From Bugula neritina (taxonomy: Eukaryota > Bryozoa > Gymnolaemata > Cheilostomatida > Bugulidae), in the NCBI GenBank assembly GCA_964035545.1, contig OZ037771.1, forward strand, positions 6,926,690 to 6,986,689: a stretch of DNA of 60,000 nucleotides, given 5' to 3'. The number at the start of each line of letters is the position of its first letter. Position 1 is the first letter of the stretch. Positions 37,301-49,912 of this stretch are shown here, piece after piece. The notes under the pieces are model-generated. The model was not told the origin of the DNA, searched no databases, and was given only the letters and a program-made list of their open reading frames with translations. Both the position numbers and the translations under genes were made by a program.

Positions 37301-40300
37301 CAGAATGCTGCCTCAATGTTGACTTTGACAATTTTTTTTAAAAATATTTTCAAAGTAAAAATGTTCTTAAAATACTATTTGTAACAGTTAATAGTGTATG
37401 ACCAAGAAACCAATTGTGATCACATAAACTCCATAAACTGTTATGCTGTTTCAGCCTTTGAAGAGATTTCGACGCGCAGCCAGATTAGTAAAGCTGTTAG
37501 TGACGGTCAGCAATGTCTGCCGAGAGTGAGTATAGAGTATAGTACAGTTACTTATATTAGATACATAAATCTAGATACTTCTTCTTGTAAGTGTTAAAAC
37601 ATCTGAGTGTAGTGTACAGGCGTGAGTTTACAAGTCATTGACAATGAAAGAAATTACACAGGCCTGTAATTTATATAATTAAGCAACTAGATTTTGTATA
37701 AAAACATGGAGAAAGCTAATCTAGTGTTATTTTAGGTCATTTTTAAAAAAGAATAAAAAGAAAATTGTTTTGTTTTACTTCAAGTTTTATTGAAGCAATG
37801 TTATCCATAACCACAACAGATGTTACTAAATCCTCATATACCTACTTTATATACGTGTTTTAGCTTGCTAGTGTATGCTATAAAAGATGAGCAATGGTAT
37901 GAGTTTTGTGAAAAGTTTCTCAAAGATGCCAGTGCGGGTGGAACACCTATAGACACTCATTCCTTTATCATTAAAGTCAAGGATCCAGTGACTAAGGAAA
38001 TAGTACAACTAGAGTTTGATTCTACTCAATTCAAACATGACTACCATTCAGGGGTAAGCTATAGCAAAATATGACTTGGCTTTAATGTGACTTGACTTGA
38101 ACTTAATTTGACTTGTTAACATGACACTCAGTACTCTAAATGCTATAAAAAACAAATTCTCAGAAAAGTGTAGCGCTTTAGATATTGACAGCATGCAATA
38201 TTATGGTGGCTTATTGTTATAGCATGAACATGCAGCTAATGATGATTAAAACTGTGTGATGCCATACTATATATCTATTATTTATTATTAAATATAGTTT
38301 GACAAACAACTAACATAGTTCGTAGCTCTAAACAAGATGAAGTCTCATGAATATAAATATATTTGTAAGCAGTGCAACATAAAATCATATAGTCGTATTT
38401 GTACTGAGAAGTTGGGTGATTCCCAAACTAAACTTTATGCTGTGTTTTATTCCACACTAGTGCATGCTTTATAAAACTTTCTTTGCAGTCATCTCTACTT
38501 ACCAAAGAGATAAGAGATATATTGACTAAAAGACCAGGGACGAGAACCCAGAAGGAGATAGAAACATGCGTGCAGTGCATCAAACGCCTGGTGCCATCAT
38601 TCAGGAGTTATACCTACGAACAGCAGAAGAAGATATGTCAGCTCGTCATGTACGATAAGTAAGTGCTGACAATACTTGTAATTCTTAATTCTTAAATAAT
38701 CTTAAAATTTCTAAAAACCTCATTTAGCTTTTAATGGATTAAACAAATTTACAAATATAGTATGAGTTTGAAATAACTAATTTGCGATAGTTTTTAAAAT
38801 ATAAATATCAAAAATAGCACAAAATAATTAATTTTCTCGTGTGGCTTGTTTAACTACAAAAAATTGTAATCTATGTCTCAGGACACCAAATCAAATGTCA
38901 CATTGCTGTTAGCATTCAAATATTATTCATGCTGCTACAAGACTTCTAGGTAATCTCTGAAGAAAGCTATTTTTATTAATCTAAAATTATGTTACAAACT
39001 TTCTAAAGGATATGATGACTAAAAGTATTCTCATTGAGAAAATATCTTATAATCTGATTTGTTCTATTAACAGATATTTCCAGGAGAGAGTGATTTTAAG
39101 AGAGAATCTGCCACCAGATGGCGTATACTTTGTGCTCAGTGGAACCTGTGAGTGTCAGACCAATCAGATTATACGCATATTATTTTATGTTATATCAATC
39201 TATTTTATTACCTAGTATAATATAATACAATTAATATTATAACAGTGTGACATAGTGTATACAATCACAATGCCATGTGTAATATATACATCATATATTT
39301 AATATTTGATATTAAATATATACTATATAATATATAATATGCACTATATAATATCTAATATATACTATATAATATGTAATATGCACTATATAATATGTAA
39401 TATGCACTATATAATATGTAATATGTACTATATAATATATAATATAATTTAAAGTGATGGAAAGTGGTAAAAAGATGTCGACACCAAAAATCATCAAACC
39501 AGGAGACAAGTTTGGGGAAGAAGATTTGAAAAGTGGCATGATGAGACAAAGCAATGTGGTTACAAAGAGTTCAGTAGATCTGCTTTACCTGCATAAGTTT
39601 GTAAGTACAGCTTTTCTTTCATATATATAACCTCTCTTTGTTTACCCCAATTAAGTAGTGGTATATATCTGTGTATTACCTGTGTAAAATGAATTATGAA
39701 ATGAGACATCAAAAGTGTATTTCTTATATCCAATTTCTGAGCAAGCAGAAAACCCCTGCAATTCAAATTTAGATTTTGACATTACTATGATTTGAGACGA
39801 GTGTCTGTGTTTGGCTCTTGAAGTTTAATGAATACAAACAATGAGAAATCAGACTACAAAAGTATGTTATAGCTAAAACTATTTATGTTCTGTCATCATT
39901 ACAGCTAAACTATGGTCATTGTGTTGTAATATTTTTATAAAAGCTGTATTGATGAACAATGACAACTAAATTTATAGGTCAGCTGAAATTTAGTAATCCT
40001 TTTTTTCAAGTAATATATAATAATTATTCTTAATTACAATTTTTTTTATAGATGCCCAAATTTATTTTCAGGATTATGAAGACGTGTTTGAGCTGTCGGT
40101 TGAGTTAACTGGAGACGAATATAAAATATTTGATGTTTGTAAACAGGAACTGGTGTTTAAATATTATCCAATATCTGAGCTCGTTAATAACCCGGCAAGA
40201 TGGCAGGTTCTCAAGTTTAAGTAAGTCTTGAATTTTAATTGGGCAAATTTAAATAAAATCTATAAATATATGAAAACCAATTTCTTATGCTCTATATTTG

Positions 40301-43300
40301 TAAGTATAATATATATTACATTTAATACAGCAGGATCTATGCTTGCAGGTATAATATGTATTACATAATAAGGTAAGATATATGTGTGCAGGTACGGGCG
40401 ACTCATAGCCTCTGACAGCTGTCAAACAGAGTGTATTTATGTGGTACGCTCTGGGGAGGCGAGAGTCATGAAGTACATGGAAACCAGGACTATAAACGTA
40501 GCTCAGAGGAGGAGACGATTACAGAAGGAACTCGAAGCTGCTGATCCTTATGTCACCAGAAAGAAGCTGTTAGACTTTGTATCTGTGAGGAAACCACGTA
40601 AGTTGTGTACTATAAATAGAAGTACGACTTCTTAGCTTGTACTTCACAAAATGTGACTAGCTGATGTAGATTGTGGAAATTATGATTGCATAAGAGATTT
40701 CATAACCAAACGGACTGATTGATTGAGCAGGGTTGTGTACTTGTTTGGCACTTTAAAACAATATTATTAAATTGCGATACATAGACCTAGATTTTCTATT
40801 TTCTGTAGAAACAACATGCAACTGGACTACTACAGCCAAAGTCGAAAGTTCATTGAAAACAGATTGTAGAAACACTGTGGAACACCAGAAGACTGCTATA
40901 ATTGATCTCCAGGCAAAGGGTGAGAATCTATGTATGCATCATCTTAGTCTTAATAAAACCAGATTTGAATGCCAAACACATTTTTGAAAATATATTTGTG
41001 ATATATCGATTAAACTTTCCATTTACTTGATAAGCTGTTTGTGAGTAGTTTCACCAAAAACAATATAGATTGCAAATATTTTTTCTTAACTCTCTAATTC
41101 AAGTTGCTTATGCATAACCTTGAAAGGAATTACACAGTTTAACATGCATATGGGTATAAATGTGCAACAAATAAACAACTAGTAATGCACTTTGTATATA
41201 TCTTATGTATATTACAGACATCGATGCTGAGAGTAAAGATGTGACTACAGAAGTAGATGTTAGTGTGACTGCTAAGCCTGCACAAGCCATTAAAACCAGA
41301 GCTCAAACAGCCATGTGCCGTTCAACTAGAAAGCCCTTGACATCAGGAAATACTGTGAGACCTCACACTGCCAAAGTAATCAGGTATAATTGTTTGTACA
41401 GAAAATTAAACTATATAATGCAATTTGTAAGTGACTATAATATTTCATATATGTGTGTGTATGAGTCTTTTATGCATTTGTTATAATAATAATGATAACA
41501 AATTTAAAGTGGAACATTAATTAGTACTGTGACTCACCAGCTAGTTATAGTTGATGCATACCATTAGTATGGTACTAATCTGAAGTATCTGCTACTGATG
41601 AGACATTAAAACTAATACTTTTAAGCATATATTTAAAAAATACTAAAAGCACATCAATTTTGTTCAATATAATATTAGCAAGAAATGGTTTAAATTTTAA
41701 TGCCAGCTTAAACTAAAATTTTCTACTAAGCACCCAACCGCAAGAAGAGTTTGATCTGTACAGAGCAAGGAAATCTGCGGTGAATAAAGTGGTTCCACCA
41801 TTTGTACAGGTTGATTCCCTACATGCTGGCCAAACCTACGTGAGTATAAGTCATTTCTCCTTGGACACTCCTGACTAAAGCTTTTGACCCTTAACCTAAA
41901 CTTGAACCCTTGACTTAGGCTTGTTGCTGTTTACTTTACCAATATCTCAATATCATTGTATTTGATATATTATAGGTACATTTTTACTGCACAGGCTTAT
42001 TTAGAATTTTTTCAACTATAGTTGATTAAGCCTAGGGCCACACGGCGCGTATTTTCGCATGCGAAAATTGAAATCACAAGTAGCAAAGGTGTCCACTGTA
42101 GCGTCAGTGATGCGTGATAAATAAAGCTTTCATTTTTAAATCGCACTTGCTTTCAATAAAACGCAATTTACTGGAATGTAGCACTAAAATAAAGAAGTTG
42201 GGCTCGCTGAATAACTATCAGCCAATTAGGTGACGACGACAGAAACGATTCGCACTTGCGTTGAGAATGCAGAGCGACAAGTGCAAGGGTTTTCTCAACG
42301 CGCACAGTGGACACCTTTGCTACTTGTGATTTCAATTTTCGCATGCGAAAATACGCACCGTGTGGCCCTAGGCTAACTGTCACAAAGCTCTGTAAGTTGT
42401 CATTATAAATAGTTCTGTTGGCAAAATGTTATGTGTCTTGCAGATATACAATTTCTAGAAGTCCAGTTTTTGACAAAACTGTGATTATTTAAAGAGTTAT
42501 TTAGCAGCAGATTATTTAAAGTAACTAGAATTATATTTTACAGTTTGTAAAAATTTAATCAGCTTTCGACATGATTCAGTGGGAGCAGCTATGGTCTAGG
42601 GGTTAGAGTGTTTGCTTTGTGAACACGAAGTCATGGGTTCAAACCCCGACAAAAGCCATTGGTAATGTTAGGAAGAACATCCAGTCATAATTGCTCCTGT
42701 GCCTCATTTAAATAAGTCCTTAGCCCGCTTTAACAAAAACCCTTTCTATCAGGGGTTTCTCACAGCGATGTAGACTATAAACTTGCGTAAGTTTTGGTGT
42801 TTCTTTAAAGTGCAACAGTCATATTATCAAACACTTTTATCAATTATGGATATTTAAAAAAATCATTAATATTTGATTACTCATTACAATATCACCATTA
42901 GCAAAGTTGATTTTTTTAAGAAAATTTGGTTGGTAATAATTTTAAACTTGTCGAAGTAGGTGGTATGGCTATTCCCATGAGGTGAATATCTCCCTTGTTT
43001 CCAACAGTCTCATTTATAGCCTACTAAAGGGCCACAGTTATGGAATGGAATAAAACAAGTTATGTAAGTTCTGTGATTAGAATCTTATTTAGTTTTATTT
43101 TTAACAGGGGATGAGGTCATTACTCCCTCCTGAAATACAGGGAGAACCGGCTGCCTTAGTTTCTGCAGGATGTGAGGTCATTCAGATTAACAAGAAGTTT
43201 TTTGCCAGATACCTAGATGACAACATGATGAATATTATTGCACTAAAGGTGAGACAATAAATCTATTTATAATATAGAGCATAGGCCTCTACAATGTTTT

Positions 43301-44105
43301 TTTTGTGTTAAGCATTTGTAAGGGCTTATATGCAGTAAGAGTTAGCTCCTCGTGAAAAAGTTTGCAGACATGAAAGTATTTCAACGAATTACATCAATTT
43401 AGACTTTATGCAATATTATAAACTTACCAAAGATAAGTAAATGTAGGCATGCAAACATCAATTGCTCTCATTTGCTGCCTTTTCTAAAAAAAATAGTTTT
43501 AGGTAAAAAGCTAATCAATAAGTTTTCTGCTTTACAATAATCTAATTTGATAATACCATTATTGAATGAAAAAATAATTGAAAAATGCATAAACTTAAAA
43601 ATGTTGTTTGAAAGCTCAAAACAAACATTGGCTGTGGTATGTTACATCAAGTCTTCTCCATAATTAACTCCATTCTAGTTTTTTGACAAAAAATATAAAA
43701 CTCTCATCATTTCTTCACAGAAGTGAAAATTCATAAAAGTGATCTATTGTTTTATCTTACAACCCATAAGCTTATATTACATGAGTTTTGCTTGAAAAGT
43801 GGTGATGCCTGATTGGTTACTGAGCTGAGTTGTCAACAGAGTATATAAAACTAGTCACATACAATTGAATTTTCATGTTTTTCGAAGTAGATGTTGAATA
43901 TCAATTTACTAAATGCATCAAAATTGTTTTTGAAAAGTTTTTGTCTTTTACAATTTAGGCGAAAGCTTACCCCAGTGAAGATGAACTGCTGAAAAGATTA
44001 GATGTAAACCTACAATGGGAAGAATACTGTGCAATTGTCATGTGTGGCTACCTGGACTCTAAAGTGGTTGGGTTTAGGGGGAGCCACATAGTCCAGCCTC
44101 AATAG
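34346..44105 (+). CDS. CNBD2: CNBD2-like cyclic-nucleotide-binding protein
   Basis: Likely cAMP-binding protein related to CNBD2 (CRIS), known from sperm function in vertebrates. Exons: 34346-34395, 36052-36247, 36487-36630, 37455-37525, 37864-38053, 38489-38658, 39074-39147, 39455-39600, 40072-40220, 40392-40597, 40809-40919, 41218-41383, 41731-41839, 43108-43248, 43959-44105; 2070 nt, 689 residues. Residues 1-150 are Ser- and basic-rich; a basic helix (PLKRFRRAARLVKLL) follows. First cNMP fold: residues about 270-350, with GVYFVLSG and a phosphate-binding cassette FGEEDLKSGMMRQSNV that keeps Gly319, Glu320 and Arg329. Second fold: starts near 400 (CIYVVRSGEARVMK), is interrupted by a long insert (about 425-590) of basic and Thr-rich sequence, and ends QTYGMRSLLPPEIQGEPAAL, without the Glu and Arg needed to hold the ribose-phosphate. 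AATAAA at 44258-44263 gives a 3' UTR of about 170 bp. The assignment to CNBD2 rather than another CNBD protein is by overall pattern. Confidence 0.83.
35674..35742. repeat. 23-bp tandem repeat, three copies
   Basis: Three units of TTAAGATGTAATAGGATAAAATA with one or two substitutions, in intron 1 of the CNBD2-like gene. Confidence 0.85.
39230..39450. repeat. AT-rich tandem array next to CNBD2-like exon 8
   Basis: About 200 bp of TATATAATATGTAATATGCAC-type units that run right up to the 3' splice site of the exon starting at 39455. The acceptor (AATTTAAAG) therefore has almost no polypyrimidine tract. Confidence 0.85.
42030..42373. mobile_element. 344-bp MITE with 70-bp terminal inverted repeats
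   Basis: The ends 42030-42099 and 42304-42373 are reverse complements over 70 bp with a single mismatch; each starts GCCTAGGGCCACACGG and contains the palindrome TTTTCGCATGCGAAAA. The flanks carry a TAA direct repeat (42027-42029 and 42374-42376). The middle has no open frame. A TAA target and GGGCCACACGG-type ends suggest a Harbinger/ISL2EU-like source; that naming is inference. It lies in the intron between CNBD2-like exons 13 and 14. Confidence 0.92.
42581..42798 (+). mobile_element. tRNA-derived SINE, near full length
   Basis: Starts GGGAGCAGCTATGGTCTAGG with A-box TGGTCTAGGGG and B-box GGGTTCAAACCCC, then the family body and tail (CCTTAGCCCGCTTTAACAAA, CTATCAGGGGTTTCTCACAG, GACTATAAACTTGCGTAAG). 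No clear target duplication was seen. Located about 200 bp after the MITE in the same intron. Confidence 0.88.
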
Positions 44106-47056
44106 AAGTAACTTGTTCATGCTGAGCTCGGGCAACTCATGAAATTTAAATAGCCTCGGCTGTATTACTTATGAAATAACTAAAAACTTCTTCCTACCAT
44201 AAAAATTTTATATGCAGTACTTTTATTAGATATTTACATTTTTCATAAAATATTTGTAATAAAGCTTCGACTGTGTTTTGTGATTTGTGTCCAAACTTGT
44301 TTGCTACATTTAATATATTTTCATATAGGTTTTACTACCTCTTAGTACTTTTATCACATACAGTATTAAAAACTGTTGGAATCCAGCTACTTTGTCTCCT
44401 GTAAGCTGCAGTTCTTTTTCAAACAAGCTAAATATTACTTGAATTAAAGGGTATTTTTAGCTCAACAATGCTAGCTATTGGTAATTGCTGCTGAAGTGCA
44501 TTAGTTGCTATTTAGACACTGAAAGATATACCATCATTAAAACGTGGCAGAAATTTATGTAGTATTAAGCTGTATCTGAAGAATTAGCTTAGCTATCAGC
44601 TAAATGCAATTGTGGCCCATGCGGTTTGGTTTTATAGTAAATATTGTGCAAAGTGTCTTTGGCTGTCTTGTCCACTCACTTGCTGATGACGGTGGGAGCT
44701 CCTCAGTGATAGTAGCATTCCATAACATTCTCGTATAGATGTTATTCTTTTCTGCTTTAATGCATAGAAAAATCACTAAAATTGCTTAACAGCTTTAAAA
44801 ATAGGTTTTGAGAACATATCTGATTCAAGCAGTTTACACATGCCCTCATACCGATAGAAAAGGTTTACTTTCAGTATAAATATAGCATTTTCCAAGCCAT
44901 GACTAGCTTCTGCATATATAAATTTTTTTATAACATTCATTTGAGGATTTAAATCTATATATGTTTTTCACATTTATTAGAAGTATAACTATATTGACAT
45001 ATAAATTATACTGTTTGCAATCTAAAAATTAAAAGAAATCACAGCCAATTTTTACTTAATGATCCAAAATAAACAAATTAATTTTAAGTACTCGTACAGT
45101 AAAGAAGCAGCAAGATTCGAGTGATTAGAGGTACTATAGTGAGACGTGTGTTGTGTTAGGCTGGAAGAGCCAATCATATACCAGGGCTATTGGTGATGCC
45201 AGAAAAAGCACTAAAATTCTTTTTAAACATGTGGTTTGAGGCAGTCAATAGTCTGTTGTACTCATTTATTTGTAATAAATAATAAACATGTAATAATTGG
45301 AAATAACTGTTTGTAATAAATAATAAGATATACATATAAATTAATATAACTTAGCATCAAATAATACTACACTTTATTTGCCCATATTTGCATACAAGCA
45401 TATAAAGAAAGTACGCACCAGGTATTTTAAATAATAAAACACAATTTATAGAATTTAAACTATGAAGAGCTATTAATATATTACGTAACAATATTTCTAT
45501 TTTGTAATTTATTGACCTATAGTTAAACAATAAACAAATATACAAATACATGCATAATCTAATGATTTTAACCATACCTATAACTATATATTAAAATCTT
45601 AGGACTTAAGTTATATTCATTGTAATTTAATAAAACTAGGTTTATAGTAAAATTTAACACAAACTTGTGTTGTGGCAAAATCAGTACTACAAAAAGAATA
45701 AAAATGTCACTTAACTAGTTAAGTGAGTGGGTCACTGAGTGTGTGATTGACGTAGTGAGTAACTGTAAGTAATTGTAAGTAAAGATAAGAAATTGAGCTG
45801 ATGATTATAATATAGATAATGATAATCATACCTATAAATCATAATAAAACATGAAATACTCAATTATGCATTAGACTACTTTTAAATGATTGGCGTCTAT
45901 CTGGAATGACACTGATTTTAATAATTCAATCTACATTTGTCTATTCATAAATGATGAGGTAGATTGAGGTATTGCTTCAAGTGCTAGAAGTAAGTAGATT
46001 GGTTTATTCGTTTAGTATTAGTGTTACCACCACCATCGTCTACTTTTCAAAAAACGTTTAGAGTGGGAAGCCTTGGTCTATGTACATTTGGTTGCTTATA
46101 AGTTGGAAATCCCCAGTAATGGTGCCATAAAATACCAGCACTAGGTCTACAACTTTCATCTTGCATAGCAGCACCTGACAACAAATAAACCTGTTAACTT
46201 TTTCTATCATTTTTAAATATAAACCAGTTTAATGAATACAACTTTTGTTAATTGTGTATTGCTTGTTACATCAATGAATGCAAAACAAATTACTTCTATT
46301 GACAAGCTAAGAATGCTATCTTGAATCATTTGTTTTTACTGTATAGGAGAGAACAGCTGTGGGTACATCCTAGAAAAAGAGGATAAGAAAAAACCCAATA
46401 GTAATTGTTGTTATTGTCATCGAAAGTAAGAATATTCAACAAAGAAAAGTTTGAGCAATGCATATTGCAATCAGAACATCTACAATAACTTATTTCAAAA
46501 GAGTTAAGCTTATATGTATCACACAGATGAGCAGTAGGGCAATATTGACATGTATGTAAAGATCAGTGGAGAGCACAACCAAAAACTAGACAGACTTTTA
46601 CTAAACGTAGTTAGTTCCCAAGCTCTGTGACAATAAAATATTTGTACTATAATACTTGCCTCACGCAACAAAGAATCACTTAGCAACACTTGACAACAAA
46701 GGCAGTCTATTGAATTTCATGTAAGCGTTATCAGGTTACTCATAGTATAAGGTCTCAAAGCAGGAAGTGACATATGTGTCCTTATGGCAACGGTATTAAT
46801 GTTGCCAACAGTATAATATACTTGGCTCCAACTACCAAGAAGATATAGTACATAGAGTTGTGATGTTTTAAAATTACACTCAAAAGTAGGTATGCTATAT
46901 GATTCAGCTCTCTTACCATAGTCATTGGTTTATCTATTTTAAAATTTTAAGATTCACAACTTTTACAGCTGCTTAAGCATTCAGTCTTAAATTGCAAGCT
47001 TATCAAATCATATAATTTGATAAGAGGTATTAGTGTTTTTAATGGTCAAATTTTAA
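44106..47056. other. Intergenic region after CNBD2-like gene
   Basis: AT-rich. The first 160 bp are the 3' UTR of the CNBD2-like gene. A stretch near 45115-45215 may be a decayed SINE. The only coding-like pieces are the orphan exon candidates at 46047-46174 (minus) and 46347-46425 (plus), described separately. Confidence 0.45.
46047..46174 (-). CDS. Possible terminal exon of an unidentified gene
   Basis: On the minus strand a good acceptor (TTTATTTGTTGTCAG) is followed by 41 open codons ending in TGA. The predicted peptide (start AAMQDESCRPSAGILWHHYW, end RPRLPTLNVF) is rich in aromatic residues, Pro and His and not simple-sequence derived. I do not recognise a family and could not find convincing upstream exons between here and the CA array, so this may be chance. 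Confidence 0.22.
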
Positions 47057-47690
<634 letters not shown>

Positions 47691-48043
47691 CACAGCTGTG
47701 GAATTTCTCTTTTACTAAAGTATGATAGATTAGACTTATTAGATTAGACAGTAAAAGTTATCAAAGTTTATCAGCTAGGTATATTCGACTATCTGTTTGA
47801 CCAATGATTTAATGGCATTAGTTATAACTATGCAAAACTCAACCAGTGACTTGCATAGACAACTGAGGCTTACTTCTACATAATTGTTCACTTATTTTAT
47901 CTTTGAGGAACGAATGAGTAATTGTAATAAATATCTTATACAGGAAATCTAAAGGACATCTTCACAGAACGACTCTCTTGCTAGTTTTAATATAGATAAC
48001 ACTAAATAGTAAAGAAGGTGATAATAAAAAGTTAAAACAGAAA

Positions 48044-49819
48044 ATGGCTACCAAAACTGAGTATACTGAGTTCAAGACTTATCTAACAAATGACGATGGC
48101 ACAGTAAAAGTGCAGGCACTTGCATTTAAGAAAGAAAAGTTTGAAGAACTTAAAAAAGAGTTGGAAGAGTACAAATGGGTCGAAGGAGATTTTCTTCTGT
48201 CCTGTTATCAAAAGAATGGTGAGCAATGATGTAAAAATTAACACTCCTACAATGTACGTTCTCATAATTATAAAGTGTAGCTGAAACTGTAGAGCTCTGC
48301 TAATTGTAAGTCTTCTGCCATTTTGAAACTTGTAATCGAATATATCTGTCTAATAGTACGCCTTATGTACAAAATGTCAGATCTGCTTAGCTGGAACTAA
48401 TACACTCAGTTTAGGAGTTGCATATGAACTCAAAACTAAAGTTATTCACTTGACAACTGCAGGTAGGTATGTTTTAAGAAAACATTTTTTTGAGTTTGGA
48501 TTTTGCCAGAAGCAATATTGTTCCACTTACTTATGACAGCATATTGAATAGCTATTTTGATGAATTAACTTTGTTGACTGTAGCCAGTGTATGATTAGTT
48601 ATCTGAGCTTTTCTTATAGGGGAATGGAAAAACACCCCAACCATTGCAGGAAGCAAATTTGCTCTAAAACAAAGATATTTATCTTACTTAGATAATAGTA
48701 GGTCAAAGTTATTTGAGTTTTGAAGATTCCACTTTAATAGAAGTCGGTCAATTGAATGTATCTAAGTGTGCTTTTTGAACACCTGTTGGCATGACTTATA
48801 GATAATAAACGTCAATAAAATATAGTTATGTAGTTTAGAGTTAGCAATAAATTGGAGTTGTTTTCAAGGCCCAAAAGTAGCTCAGCTGTGTAAAGCAAAT
48901 GCTAGCACCATTGTGAAAACTAGTTTCAGTTGAATATTGGCTATTATTTTGAACGGAATGTGATACATAGGGGATACTTATAGATGAAAAATATGTGACA
49001 TTTTGAATATAAATATGATCTCATTTTGCCTCTACACATGCACTCTCACTAAAACCAGCCAAACCACTCAATGTTGGAGTAGATCTTTGGTGGTTTGCCA
49101 GCTTTACTGTGGCATCATTTTAAATTTTGGACATCCTATTAGCTTTTCTGTCAATAAAGGAGAGATTTAAGTGTAGTCGGTGTTGAGACAAACACCTAAA
49201 CACAACCTAACCAAAAATTTTAACAATGCTGCTTTTTCAAAGTTAAAAGTTGAAGAACTGTTTGTTTGTTTTAGGCACTCATTTTATGTGGGAGATTATG
49301 ACCATGCTGTTAAAGGGCTCAGCTGATTATATTCAAGATCCAAAAGAGGCATGCATGATCGACATGTTTCCATTTAAAAAAATTAATGCCATGTCCCCAT
49401 CTCCAAGAGTCCTCAACACTCACTACAGATTGGATGTTCTACCTAAGGAGTTTCGGGGAAGGAAAACTGTTTTAGGTATGTAAGGCATTCCATTAGAATA
49501 ATTATACTTAAGTGATGGAGTGGAGGTATAGAAGCGTAAAAAGCCTAGAAACGTAATCATACTAAAACATCACAATAAGCAAAGCAAAATGAGTTTTAAG
49601 TGAAACTGCAGTTTAATGTCATTACAGTCAGTTTTTATCTTCATGCCCCTAAATTAAGTAAACTGAACAATTATTACATCATATCATATTTTATGTGTGC
49701 GTATAGTATATATGCACTGCATGCGTGTACATATACATATACATTATACACATATATACATATTCACATATATACATATATACATATACACATAATTATA
49801 CACATGTATACATCTATAA

Positions 49820-49912
<93 letters not shown>

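Noticed and set aside
45117-45215. Possible additional SINE copy
   Set aside because: Only scattered words (GATTAGAGGTACTATAGTGA, CTATTGGTGATGCCAG) resemble the family; too degraded to delimit.
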